Assembly: GCA_913043015.1 (NCBI GenBank)
Contig: CAJWKX010000041.1
Coordinates: forward strand, 1 to 6,005
Length of the DNA stretch: 6,005 nt
Direction of reading: 5' to 3'
Source of the DNA: an uncultured Candidatus Pelagibacter sp.
GTDB taxonomy: Bacteria > Pseudomonadota > Alphaproteobacteria > Pelagibacterales > Pelagibacteraceae
Part shown: one piece after another, positions 1-6,005 of the stretch
How positions within the stretch are numbered: the stretch's first letter is position 1
How the letters are laid out: each line of letters starts with the position of its first letter
Position numbers and translations under genes: made by a program
Notes under the pieces: generated by a model
Databases searched by the model: none
What the model was told of the DNA's origin: nothing
What the model saw: the letters and a program-made list of their open reading frames with translations, nothing else

Positions 1-1067
1 TGATAAAAAAATCAAAAAAAATAAGCAATTATTTTGATAAAAGCGAATATGATGTACTCGTTTCTACTGGTGAACAGATGGCATGCGCATTAATTGCAGG
101 CCGTTTAAGACATCTTGGTTATAAATCACAATCATGGATGAGTTGGCAAATTCCAATTATTAGTGAAGGGTCATATGGATGTTCAAGAATTAGTTTCATT
201 AATAAAAATAAAATTATGAAATTTATAAATTCAGGTGGAATACCAGTGATAACAGGTTTTCAAGGAATAAATGAGAGTAATAGAATAACAACACTGGGAA
301 GGGGAGGTTCTGATGCTTCAGCAATTATGTGTGCAAAATTTTTTAACGCACAAAAATGTATAATTTATACAGATGTTGATGGCGTTTATACAACTGATCC
401 AAATACTTTAAAAAAGGCAAAAAAAATAAAAGTTATTTCTTATGAAGAAATGCTAGAAATGGCATCATTAGGAGCAAAAGTTATGCAACCAATTTCCATA
501 CAAGATGCAAGATTAAATAGAATTGACGTTGATGTAAAATCTTCATTTGTTGGTAAAACAGGAACTTTAATTACAAAGAGAAAAAATATTATTAGAAACA
601 GGACAATTACAGGAATAACATCCACTAAAAATGATGCAAAAGTAACCCTTGTTGGAGTTAAAGATAAACCTGGAGTAGCTGCATCAATATTTTATCCTCT
701 TTCTCAAAATTCTATAAATGTTGATATGGTGGTCCAAAATATATCAGCTAATGGAAAGGAGACTGATTTAACATTTACTATTAAATCTGAAGATTTATCT
801 AAAACTCAAATGCTAATTAAAAAAAATACAAAAATAAAATTTAAAGATTTAATTGTCGATAAAAATGTTTCTAAAGTCTCAATTGTTGGAGTTGGAATGA
901 TAACTACTCCTGGAGTGACATATAGAATGTTCCAAGCATTAGCTAAAAAAAATATTAATATTTTAGTTATATCGACTTCAGAGATAAAAATTTCTGTTTT
1001 AATAAGCAAAAAAAACCTAACAAAAGCTATTTCTGTCCTTCATAAAGAGTTTAAATTAGATAAATAA
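1..1067 (+). CDS. lysC: Aspartokinase (aspartate kinase), 5'-truncated by the window edge
   Basis: This enzyme phosphorylates L-aspartate with ATP to 4-aspartyl phosphate, the first step towards lysine, threonine, methionine and diaminopimelate, in the cytosol. The reading frame is open from base 3 and already shows the family motif VSTGEQMACALIAG at about bases 54-107. The ATG at 78 lies inside that motif and is therefore not the start. Some 354 residues are visible; the family is usually around 400, so roughly 50 N-terminal residues, including the KFGGTS nucleotide-binding motif, lie off the window. Other kinase motifs are GRGGSDASA (bases 297-323) and YTDVDGVYTTDP (about 366-401). Two ACT domains follow: the first opens with VTLVGVKDKPGV (about 642 onward), the second with VSIVGVGMITTPGV (about 876 onward) and contains STSEIKISVLI. 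This tandem ACT layout is that of monofunctional, feedback-regulated aspartokinases. The family's common GGSDTSA is GGSDASA here. The gene ends TAA, three bases before ispG. Confidence 0.97.
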   Translation, partial: IKKSKKISNYFDKSEYDVLVSTGEQMACALIAGRLRHLGYKSQSWMSWQIPIISEGSYGCSRISFINKNKIMKFINSGGIPVITGFQGINESNRITTLGRGGSDASAIMCAKFFNAQKCIIYTDVDGVYTTDPNTLKKAKKIKVISYEEMLEMASLGAKVMQPISIQDARLNRIDVDVKSSFVGKTGTLITKRKNIIRNRTITGITSTKNDAKVTLVGVKDKPGVAASIFYPLSQNSINVDMVVQNISANGKETDLTFTIKSEDLSKTQMLIKKNTKIKFKDLIVDKNVSKVSIVGVGMITTPGVTYRMFQALAKKNINILVISTSEIKISVLISKKNLTKAISVLHKEFKLDK

Positions 1068-1070
1068 ATA

Positions 1071-2171
1071 ATGAGTCTAAGACCGTTTAGAGATATTCGT
1101 AGAAGAAAAACCAAAGTAATCAATGTTGGTGATGTTAAAATTGGTGGAGATAATCCAATTTCAGTCCAATCAATGACAAATACTTTAACAACAGATGTTA
1201 AGGCTACTATTAAACAAATAAATGAGATCGTCAAAGAAGGAGCAGATTTGGTTAGAGTTTCATGTCCCGACGAAAAGTCTGCTATAGCTTTAAAGGAAAT
1301 TACAAAACATGCTCCAGTCCCGATAATTGCAGACATCCACTATAATTACCGTTTGGCAATAATAGCTGCGGATAATGGAGCAAAATGTTTAAGAATTAAT
1401 CCTGGAAATATAGGAAACAAAAAAAGGGTTCATGAAATTTTGAGTGCGGCAAAAAAAAATAATTGTTCAATAAGAATTGGAATTAATTCGGGTTCTTTAG
1501 AAAAAGATATTCTTGAAAAATATAAAGAACCTTGCCCAGAGGCTTTGGTTGAAAGTGCATCACGAAATATTAAAATATTAGAAGATCAAGATTTTATTAA
1601 TTTTAAAATAAGCGTTAAATCATCAGATGTTTTTTTATCTATTGCCGCTTACAGGCAATTAGCAAAAGTTTGCGATTATCCTTTACACCTAGGAATTACA
1701 GAAGCTGGTGGTTTTGTTACTGGCAGCATTAAATCTTCTATTGGACTTGGAACATTACTTTTAGAAGGTATTGGAGACACTTTAAGAGTTTCATTATCTG
1801 ACGATCCAATTAAAGAAGTCAAAATTGGAAATGAAATTTTAAAATCATTAAATTTAAGAAATAGAGGTGTAAAAATTATTTCTTGTCCTTCGTGTGCTAG
1901 ACAAGCTTTTCAGGTTATTGATACTATAAAAATATTAGAAGATAAGTTGTCTCATATTAAGACACCGGTTTCTTTATCTATTATAGGATGTGTTGTAAAT
2001 GGACCAGGAGAGGCAGCACTGACCGATATAGGAATAACGGGTGGGGGAAAAGGAAATAATATGCTTTATATTAAAGGATTTCAAACAGAGAAAGTGTTAA
2101 CAAAAGATATAATTTCTAAGGTAGTTGAGCTAGTAGAAAAGAAAGCACAAGAAATAGAAAATAAAAATTAA
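1071..2171 (+). CDS. ispG: 4-hydroxy-3-methylbut-2-en-1-yl diphosphate synthase (IspG/GcpE)
   Basis: IspG is a [4Fe-4S] enzyme that reductively converts 2-C-methyl-D-erythritol 2,4-cyclodiphosphate to HMBPP, the penultimate step of the MEP isoprenoid pathway; electrons come from flavodoxin or ferredoxin. The 366-residue protein matches the compact bacterial form of about 370 residues. The N-terminal TIM-barrel part shows [12 protein letters not shown] (residues 31-42), ADIHY (87-91) and LRINPGNIG (107-115). The C-terminal cluster domain has CPSC (Cys272, Cys275), then GCVVNGPGE (Cys307, Glu314). These correspond to the three cysteines and one glutamate that hold the cluster in E. coli IspG, so the enzyme looks active. 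The ATG at 1071 gives the normal N-terminus ([11 protein letters not shown]...); no good Shine-Dalgarno sequence precedes it. It starts three bases after the lysC stop, and its TAA overlaps the prfA ATG by one base, indicating co-transcription and probable translational coupling. Confidence 0.98.
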   Translation: MSLRPFRDIRRRKTKVINVGDVKIGGDNPISVQSMTNTLTTDVKATIKQINEIVKEGADLVRVSCPDEKSAIALKEITKHAPVPIIADIHYNYRLAIIAADNGAKCLRINPGNIGNKKRVHEILSAAKKNNCSIRIGINSGSLEKDILEKYKEPCPEALVESASRNIKILEDQDFINFKISVKSSDVFLSIAAYRQLAKVCDYPLHLGITEAGGFVTGSIKSSIGLGTLLLEGIGDTLRVSLSDDPIKEVKIGNEILKSLNLRNRGVKIISCPSCARQAFQVIDTIKILEDKLSHIKTPVSLSIIGCVVNGPGEAALTDIGITGGGKGNNMLYIKGFQTEKVLTKDIISKVVELVEKKAQEIENKN

Positions 2172-3244
2172 TGATTCCAGTAAAAAAAGTTGAAGACTTG
2201 ATAAAAAATCATACTAATCTTGAAAATGAATTTTCATCAGGAAATATTGACAAAAAATTATTTGCTGAAAAATCAAAAGAATATTCAGATTTAAATGAAA
2301 TAATTAGAGAAGCAAAAGATTACATTTTATTTGAAAAAAATAAAAGTGATTTAGAAAAAATTATTAATGATCATTCAAGTGATAAAGAAATTGAAGAAAT
2401 TGCAGAAGTAGAACTTCAAGAAATAATAAAACAACATGAAATTAATGAAAAAAAAATAAAACTATTTTTGCTACCCAAAGATGAAGCAGATTCGAAAAAT
2501 GCAATCATTGAAATTAGAGCTGGTACGGGAGGTCTTGAAGCTAGCCTATTTGCTTCGGATTTGTTTAAAATGTATGAAAAAATTAGTCATAAGAAAAAAT
2601 GGACTTTAGAGATTATTAGTATTTCAAAAAGTGATGCTGGCGGTTTAAAAGAAGTTATTGCTCTAATTAAGGGTAAAAATATTTACTCATCATTAAAATA
2701 TGAAAGTGGTGTTCATAGAGTACAAAGAGTGCCGGATACAGAAACTCAAGGAAGAGTCCATACTTCTGCCGCAACAGTGGCTGTACTACCAGAGGCTGAG
2801 GAGGTTGATGTTAAAATTGAAGATAAAGATTTAAGAATAGATGTGTTCAGAAGCAGTGGACCTGGCGGCCAAAGTGTTAATACTACAGATTCAGCTGTTA
2901 GAATTACACATATACCCTCAGGAATTGTAGTGAGTCAACAAGATGAAAAATCACAGATTCGAAATAAAGAAAAAGGATTAAAAATTCTTAGATCTAGAAT
3001 TTACGAATTAGAGAGACAGAAAAGGGATGAAGCCAGATCTAAAGATAGAAAAAATAAAATAGGAACCGGTGATCGTTCTGAAAGAATAAGAACTTATAAC
3101 TTTCCTCAAGGCAGAGTCACTGACCATAGAATAAATCTTACTATACATAAGCTTGAAGAATTTATGCAAGGAGGCATTTTTGATGAAATAGTTGAAAATT
3201 TGATTTTGCAAGCTCAAGAGGAAGAGCTAAAAAATTTAAATTAA
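2171..3244 (+). CDS. prfA: Peptide chain release factor 1
   Basis: RF1 recognises UAA and UAG in the ribosomal A site and triggers hydrolysis of the finished peptide. The 357-residue length is typical. The order is a helical N-terminal domain (about 1-100), the release-factor core beginning near [17 protein letters not shown], the codon-recognition tripeptide P188-D189-T190 within [15 protein letters not shown], and the catalytic SGPGGQ with Gly232-Gly233-Gln234. The tripeptide fits the RF1 pattern PxT rather than the SPF of RF2, and the RF2 programmed frameshift is absent, so the RF1 assignment is firm. Gln234 is the expected target of PrmC, encoded immediately downstream. The gene uses TAA, which both RF1 and RF2 read. 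Its ATG overlaps the ispG stop as TAATG, and prmC begins one base after its own stop. No Shine-Dalgarno sequence is evident, so coupling to upstream translation is likely. Confidence 0.98.
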   Translation: MIPVKKVEDLIKNHTNLENEFSSGNIDKKLFAEKSKEYSDLNEIIREAKDYILFEKNKSDLEKIINDHSSDKEIEEIAEVELQEIIKQHEINEKKIKLFLLPKDEADSKNAIIEIRAGTGGLEASLFASDLFKMYEKISHKKKWTLEIISISKSDAGGLKEVIALIKGKNIYSSLKYESGVHRVQRVPDTETQGRVHTSAATVAVLPEAEEVDVKIEDKDLRIDVFRSSGPGGQSVNTTDSAVRITHIPSGIVVSQQDEKSQIRNKEKGLKILRSRIYELERQKRDEARSKDRKNKIGTGDRSERIRTYNFPQGRVTDHRINLTIHKLEEFMQGGIFDEIVENLILQAQEEELKNLN

Positions 3245-3245
3245 G

Positions 3246-4088
3246 ATGAATTATCAAACAGTTTTATCTGAAGCTACAAAAACCTTAGGAGATCAATTGA
3301 TTAAAAATCCAAAATTAGATTGTGAAATTTTACTTTCCAATGCTTTAAAAATTAAAAGAGAAAAATTATTAGTAAATCTGAAACAAGAAATAAATAAAAA
3401 AGATTTAAATAATTTTTATAATTTAATTAATAGAAGAAAAAGAAAAGAACCTATAGCATACATTATTGGCTACAAGGAGTTTTGGAAAAAAAAATTTATG
3501 GTAAATGCCAATGTTCTGATTCCAAGACCAGATACAGAACACTTGGTTGAAGAAGCATTGAAATATATACCAAAGAACTCTTCATTGAATATTTTAGACA
3601 TCGGTACAGGATCCGGATGTATAATTCTTTCAATACTCAAAGAGAGAAATAAATGTTACGGTGTAGCTCTTGATATATCAAAAAAAGCATTAATTGTTGC
3701 CAAATGTAATGCAAAAATGCAACAGATTAAAAATAGAATTAAATTTTTTAACTACGATATTGACAAACTTAACTTCGGTAAATATGATGTAATATTATCT
3801 AATCCTCCGTATATAAAAAATTTTAAAATTAACTATTTGGATGAGGATATAAGGTTTTTCGAGCCAAAGGTAGCTTTACGTGGTGGAATTGATGGGTATT
3901 CAAAGATTAAAGCTATAATTAATAGATGTTCGATTTTGATAAAAAAAAAAGGAAAATTGCTTTTAGAAGTTGGTGATGATCAGATGAATCAAACGACTAG
4001 ATTGTTAAAAAGGAAAGGTTTTTTTATTAATAAAATAGTAAAAGACTTAGCAAAAAATAACCGATGCATTATATCTACGAAAATTTAG
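3246..4088 (+). CDS. prmC: Release factor glutamine N5-methyltransferase (PrmC/HemK)
   Basis: PrmC transfers a methyl group from S-adenosylmethionine to the side-chain nitrogen of the GGQ glutamine in release factors, raising termination efficiency. The 280-residue protein has the family layout. A small helical N-terminal domain for release-factor binding covers about residues 1-75. A linker holds the signature IPRPDTE (Pro93-Glu98). The Rossmann methyltransferase domain has the SAM-binding motif DIGTGSG (118-124) and the catalytic NPPY (Asn186-Tyr189). The ending is family-typical (LLLEVGDDQ, then a C-terminal strand). HemK was the older name, from a mistaken link to haem synthesis. The ATG lies one base after the prfA stop, so enzyme and substrate are made from the same message. 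A run of ten A residues at 3941-3950 encodes Ile-Lys-Lys-Lys; the frame stays intact across it. The gene ends TAG, an RF1-specific stop, which is odd but probably incidental. Confidence 0.97.
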   Translation: MNYQTVLSEATKTLGDQLIKNPKLDCEILLSNALKIKREKLLVNLKQEINKKDLNNFYNLINRRKRKEPIAYIIGYKEFWKKKFMVNANVLIPRPDTEHLVEEALKYIPKNSSLNILDIGTGSGCIILSILKERNKCYGVALDISKKALIVAKCNAKMQQIKNRIKFFNYDIDKLNFGKYDVILSNPPYIKNFKINYLDEDIRFFEPKVALRGGIDGYSKIKAIINRCSILIKKKGKLLLEVGDDQMNQTTRLLKRKGFFINKIVKDLAKNNRCIISTKI

Positions 4089-4106
4089 ATAAATAATTTT
4101 ATATTA

Positions 4107-4490
4107 ATGAGAAATTACAAAAAAAATAACAAAAGAAACAGATTTAGAAATAATACTGAAAGAAGTTTTTATAGAAATGGTAATGAGCAAAAATTTAGTA
4201 CAGATTTTTCTACAAATACTAATTTCAAGAGAAAAAATCCAGGCAGAAATAACCAAAATGCTCCAAAGTTGGTTGAGAAGTATACAAATCTAGCAAAAGA
4301 GGCTTTATCTAACGGTGATAAAATTCTTTATGAAAATTACCTTCAGCACGCAGATCATTTTATAAGAATACTTGGAGATAAAGAAAATTTTATAAATAAT
4401 GCACAAAACAATAACGAACAAATCGATAAAAATACCAGTTCTGAAAATAGTGAAGAAATATCAAAACCAAATGTTTCAGTTATAGTTTGA
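4107..4490 (+). CDS. DUF4167 domain protein of unknown function
   Basis: This is a small basic protein of 127 residues. The first 50 residues are low-complexity and rich in Asn, Lys and Arg (RNYKKNNKRNRFRNN...), suggesting a disordered, possibly nucleic-acid-binding tail. The conserved part is residues 52-89, APKLVEKYTNLAKEALSNGD followed by the near-invariant ENYLQHADHFIRIL, predicted as two helices. This matches the DUF4167 family of alphaproteobacteria, which commonly follows prfA-prmC. The C-terminal 35 residues are again low-complexity, rich in Asn, Ser and Glu. There is no signal peptide or membrane segment. The function is unknown; an RNA- or ribosome-related role would fit the basic tail and the translation-termination neighbours, but that is inference. 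The 18-base gap after prmC is pure A/T apart from the stop-codon edge and has no Shine-Dalgarno sequence. The gene ends TGA, 17 bases from the stop of the convergent peptidase gene. Confidence 0.9.
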   Translation: MRNYKKNNKRNRFRNNTERSFYRNGNEQKFSTDFSTNTNFKRKNPGRNNQNAPKLVEKYTNLAKEALSNGDKILYENYLQHADHFIRILGDKENFINNAQNNNEQIDKNTSSENSEEISKPNVSVIV

Positions 4491-4507
4491 TTAAATTCTT
4501 TTTAAAA

Positions 4508-5806
4508 TTAATTTTTTTTAGCAATTAATTCTGATTTTAAAACTTCAATCTTAATTTTTTCAATTTCAAAAATTTCTCTCTGTTTACCTTTAAGGATTTT
4601 ACCTGAAGGTAATTTTAATTTTTTAGAATTGACTTTTTTTCCATTTACGATTACTTCATAATGTAAATGTGGCCCAGTAGACATACCTGTTGAACCAACA
4701 TAGCCTATAATTTGTCCTTGTTTAACTCTAATCCCTTCTTTTATTCCTCTGCCAAACTTTGACATATGTGCGTATACAGTTGAGTAAGTTGAATTGTGTT
4801 TTATTTTTACACATTTGCCACCACCACCGCACCATCTTGATTTAACTATTTTTCCACTTCCTGATGCCATTATTGGGGTTCCTGTTGGTGCAGAAAAATC
4901 TGTACCTTGATGCATTTTATTAAATCCTAAAATTGGATGTTTCCTTATTCCAAAACTTGAAGAAAGTCTTGCACCATTAATTGGTGTTTTCATTAGACTT
5001 TTTCTTACACTTCTACCAAACTCATCAAAATGTTCATAACCTTCTTTAGTTTTAAAAATGTATAAAGGATTTTCTCTTCCTTGAAGAATTAGATTTGCAT
5101 ATATGATATTTCCAGTCTCTACAATTTTTTTATTTTCATCTAAAAAAGTTTCATAAATTATTTGGAAATTATCATTTTTCCAAATATCTCTTTGAAAATC
5201 TATTTGAAATCCATAAATTCTTGCAAAATCAATAATCACGTTTGGTTGAATACCAATATCAATTGCAGCAGAATATAAACTGTTACTTATTTCTGCCTCT
5301 TTATGTGTAATTATCTTTGTAAGATTTTTTTCAATTTCTGTGTATTCAAAATTATCAATTTTAGTGTTATGAGTAAATTTTATTGTTTTAGTTTTTGATC
5401 TTTCTACTGAAAATTCTAAAATTCTAACTGGATTTTGTCTATCAACTTTAAACGAAATTTTTTGATTTTTATATAAATTATTTATAAATTTGAATTTTGA
5501 AACTTTTTTTAAAACTTTCTTTTTTTCATTTTTGGGAACATCTAGTTCGTTCAATATTTTTTCAAATGTATCGCCATATTCAATTTTAAAATCAATTGTC
5601 TTATATCTTGGTTTTAAGTTTTCAATAATCGAATAGGCAGTTTTTTTTAAATAGATATTTTCTAAAGTTTTTTGAATCGATTCAATTTGATTATTTTTAT
5701 AAGTGGAATAAAAATTTACAGCTAAAATACTAGCACTCAATAAAATAATTAGCCCAATAAGGTGTATATGATTCCGTATTTGTTTTACTAATTTGATTTT
5801 ATTCAT
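4508..5806 (-). CDS. Membrane-anchored M23 family zinc metallopeptidase (MepM/YebA-like), probable peptidoglycan endopeptidase
   Basis: This protein probably cleaves peptide cross-links in peptidoglycan from the periplasmic face of the inner membrane. Its 432 residues comprise a short basic N-terminus, one hydrophobic segment (about residues 14-32) acting as signal anchor, a LysM-like/OapA-type domain (about 70-121, with YGDTFEKIL at 77-85), a middle domain with the MepM-like motif DFQRDIWKNDNF (Asp203 onward), and a LytM/M23 catalytic domain (about 275-395). The zinc and catalytic residues are all present: H299-xxx-D303 in MHQGTD, His347 in YAHM, and H380-L-H382 in GPHLHYE. By family precedent His299, Asp303 and His382 bind zinc, while His347 and His380 assist catalysis. 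A Cys326-Gly4-Lys-Cys332 loop precedes VKIKH. The complete HxH and HxxxD set argues against a degenerate regulator of the EnvC/NlpD kind. The ATG at 5806 gives a sensible anchor; no Shine-Dalgarno sequence is seen. The gene converges on the plus-strand cluster and appears to be transcribed on its own. Confidence 0.95.
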   Translation of the reverse strand: MNKIKLVKQIRNHIHLIGLIILLSASILAVNFYSTYKNNQIESIQKTLENIYLKKTAYSIIENLKPRYKTIDFKIEYGDTFEKILNELDVPKNEKKKVLKKVSKFKFINNLYKNQKISFKVDRQNPVRILEFSVERSKTKTIKFTHNTKIDNFEYTEIEKNLTKIITHKEAEISNSLYSAAIDIGIQPNVIIDFARIYGFQIDFQRDIWKNDNFQIIYETFLDENKKIVETGNIIYANLILQGRENPLYIFKTKEGYEHFDEFGRSVRKSLMKTPINGARLSSSFGIRKHPILGFNKMHQGTDFSAPTGTPIMASGSGKIVKSRWCGGGGKCVKIKHNSTYSTVYAHMSKFGRGIKEGIRVKQGQIIGYVGSTGMSTGPHLHYEVIVNGKKVNSKKLKLPSGKILKGKQREIFEIEKIKIEVLKSELIAKKN

Positions 5807-5818
5807 ATTGTACGAATA

Positions 5819-5851
5819 TCAAAAAATCATTGAATTTTGGAGCTTTTTTGA
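5819..5851 (-). repeat. Weak A/T-rich stem-loop in the peptidase leader
   Basis: TCAAAAAA (5819-5826) and TTTTTTGA (5844-5851) are perfect reverse complements around a 17-base loop. The stem has only one G-C pair, so it would be unstable. It lies 13 bases upstream of the peptidase ATG on that gene's message. It may be a by-product of homopolymer runs in AT-rich DNA. Confidence 0.2.
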
Positions 5852-5893
5852 CATTTTTTTTAAATCTAATCACTTGATTTCCACATATTTTAG

Positions 5894-5922
5894 AATATAA
5901 GCGTCACACTCAACACTGAAAA
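5894..5922 (-). promoter_or_regulatory. Candidate sigma70-type promoter for the M23 peptidase gene
   Basis: Read on the minus strand, TTTTCA (5917-5922, 4 of 6 to the TTGACA consensus) is followed after exactly 17 bases by TATATT (5894-5899, 5 of 6 to TATAAT). Transcription would start near 5887, leaving a leader of about 80 bases before the ATG at 5806. In such AT-rich DNA, -10-like hexamers are common by chance, so this is only a candidate. Confidence 0.35.
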
Positions 5923-5932
5923 GTTGTTTATT

Positions 5933-5957
5933 ATTAGGCTTAATATATATGCCTAAT
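5933..5957. repeat. Perfect 7-base inverted repeat, possible operator
   Basis: The arms ATTAGGC (5933-5939) and GCCTAAT (5951-5957) are perfect reverse complements, separated by an 11-base A/T-only spacer (5940-5950). The half-site centres are about 18 bases apart, nearly two helical turns, which suits a dimeric DNA-binding protein. A T-run does not follow, so it does not look like an intrinsic terminator. It lies just upstream of the candidate minus-strand -35 and also before a TATAAG hexamer on the plus strand (5967-5972). The binding protein, if any, is unknown. Confidence 0.4.
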
Positions 5958-6005
5958 TAGCTATTTTATAAGTAAAAATTTAAGAAGAGAAGTGTGGACG
6001 GTTAA

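Larger units (their letters stand above)
3..4490 (+). other. Probable operon lysC-ispG-prfA-prmC-DUF4167
   Basis: Five plus-strand genes follow each other with junctions of +3, -1, +1 and +18 bases, leaving no room for an internal promoter or terminator outside coding sequence. This spacing normally means a single transcript. The promoter must lie upstream of the window, before lysC. Internal promoters inside coding sequence cannot be excluded by eye. Confidence 0.8.
5807..6005. other. Intergenic region upstream of the M23 peptidase gene
   Basis: This 199-base stretch, the longest non-coding one in the window, shows no convincing reading frame on either strand. It contains a candidate minus-strand promoter, a weak AT-only hairpin close to the peptidase start, a 7+7 base inverted repeat, and a purine-rich plus-strand tract at 5982-5991. 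The gene to the right is outside the window. If it runs on the plus strand, this would be a shared divergent promoter region. Confidence 0.7.

Noticed and set aside
78..80. ATG at 78 as the start of lysC
   Set aside because: The frame is open upstream to base 3 and the upstream codons give DVLVSTGEQ, a conserved aspartokinase motif, so the true start is outside the window.
440..1336. Three minus-strand open frames (440-625, 806-1009, 1040-1336) opposite lysC and ispG
   Set aside because: They lie antisense to strongly conserved coding sequence, match no family I recognise, and are the kind of shadow frames A/T-biased codon use creates.
3008..3217. Minus-strand open frame of 69 residues opposite the end of prfA
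   Set aside because: It is antisense to the conserved RF1 C-terminus with no start signal or recognisable domain.
4107..4260. Asn/Lys/Arg-rich start of the DUF4167 protein as a non-coding or repeat region
   Set aside because: It is in frame with the conserved DUF4167 core, and basic low-complexity N-termini are usual for that family.
4490..4520. A/T palindrome plus T-run as an intrinsic terminator for the DUF4167 gene
   Set aside because: The possible stem is about five A-T pairs with a large loop and no G-C pairs, too weak to call.
5848..5853. Perfect TTGACA -35 hexamer on the plus strand
   Set aside because: No acceptable -10 hexamer lies 16-18 bases downstream (5870-5877 reads TCACTTGA), so it is not supported as a promoter.
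5888..5900. TTTAGAATATAA as an iron-responsive (ICE-like) box
   Set aside because: Only one half-site TTTAGAA is present; the inverted TTCTAAA partner is missing.
5906..5917. Direct repeat ACACT-CA-ACACT
   Set aside because: Five-base repeats seven bases apart are expected by chance and there is no third copy.

Overview
The window is a strongly AT-rich, gene-dense piece of a bacterial chromosome that reads as a streamlined alphaproteobacterium. The best guess is the SAR11/Pelagibacterales group or a similar AT-rich relative. Supporting evidence: lysine, asparagine and isoleucine codons ending in A/T dominate; intergenic gaps run from a 1-base overlap to 18 bases; the gene order aspartokinase, (IspG), RF1, PrmC, DUF4167 is an alphaproteobacterial arrangement; and DUF4167 proteins are characteristic of that class. 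The lineage is inferred from gene content and composition, not from a database search.

Positions 1-4490 hold a tightly packed plus-strand gene run: lysC (5' end cut off by the window edge), ispG, prfA, prmC and a small DUF4167 protein gene. Junctions are 3 bases (lysC/ispG), a 1-base overlap TAATG (ispG/prfA), 1 base (prfA/prmC) and 18 bases (prmC/DUF4167). These genes are almost certainly co-transcribed and at least partly translationally coupled. The clearest functional pair is prfA and prmC: PrmC methylates the GGQ glutamine of the release factor encoded just before it. LysC (aspartate-family amino acids) and IspG (isoprenoid precursors by the MEP route) are housekeeping enzymes with no obvious biochemical link to the other two.

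Positions 4508-5806 hold a convergent minus-strand gene for a membrane-anchored M23 zinc metallopeptidase of the MepM/YebA type, with an intact catalytic set. It probably cuts peptidoglycan cross-links in the periplasm. Only 17 bases separate its stop codon from that of the DUF4167 gene.

Positions 5807-6005 are a 199-base non-coding stretch upstream of the peptidase gene. It holds a plausible minus-strand sigma70-type promoter, a clear 7+7 base inverted repeat (ATTAGGC-N11-GCCTAAT) and a purine-rich stretch at the very edge that may belong to the leader of a gene beyond the window. This is the only part with non-coding structure worth following up. I saw no mobile element, CRISPR array, tRNA/rRNA gene or broken gene, and no convincing sign of a new biological system; most of the window is ordinary core genome.
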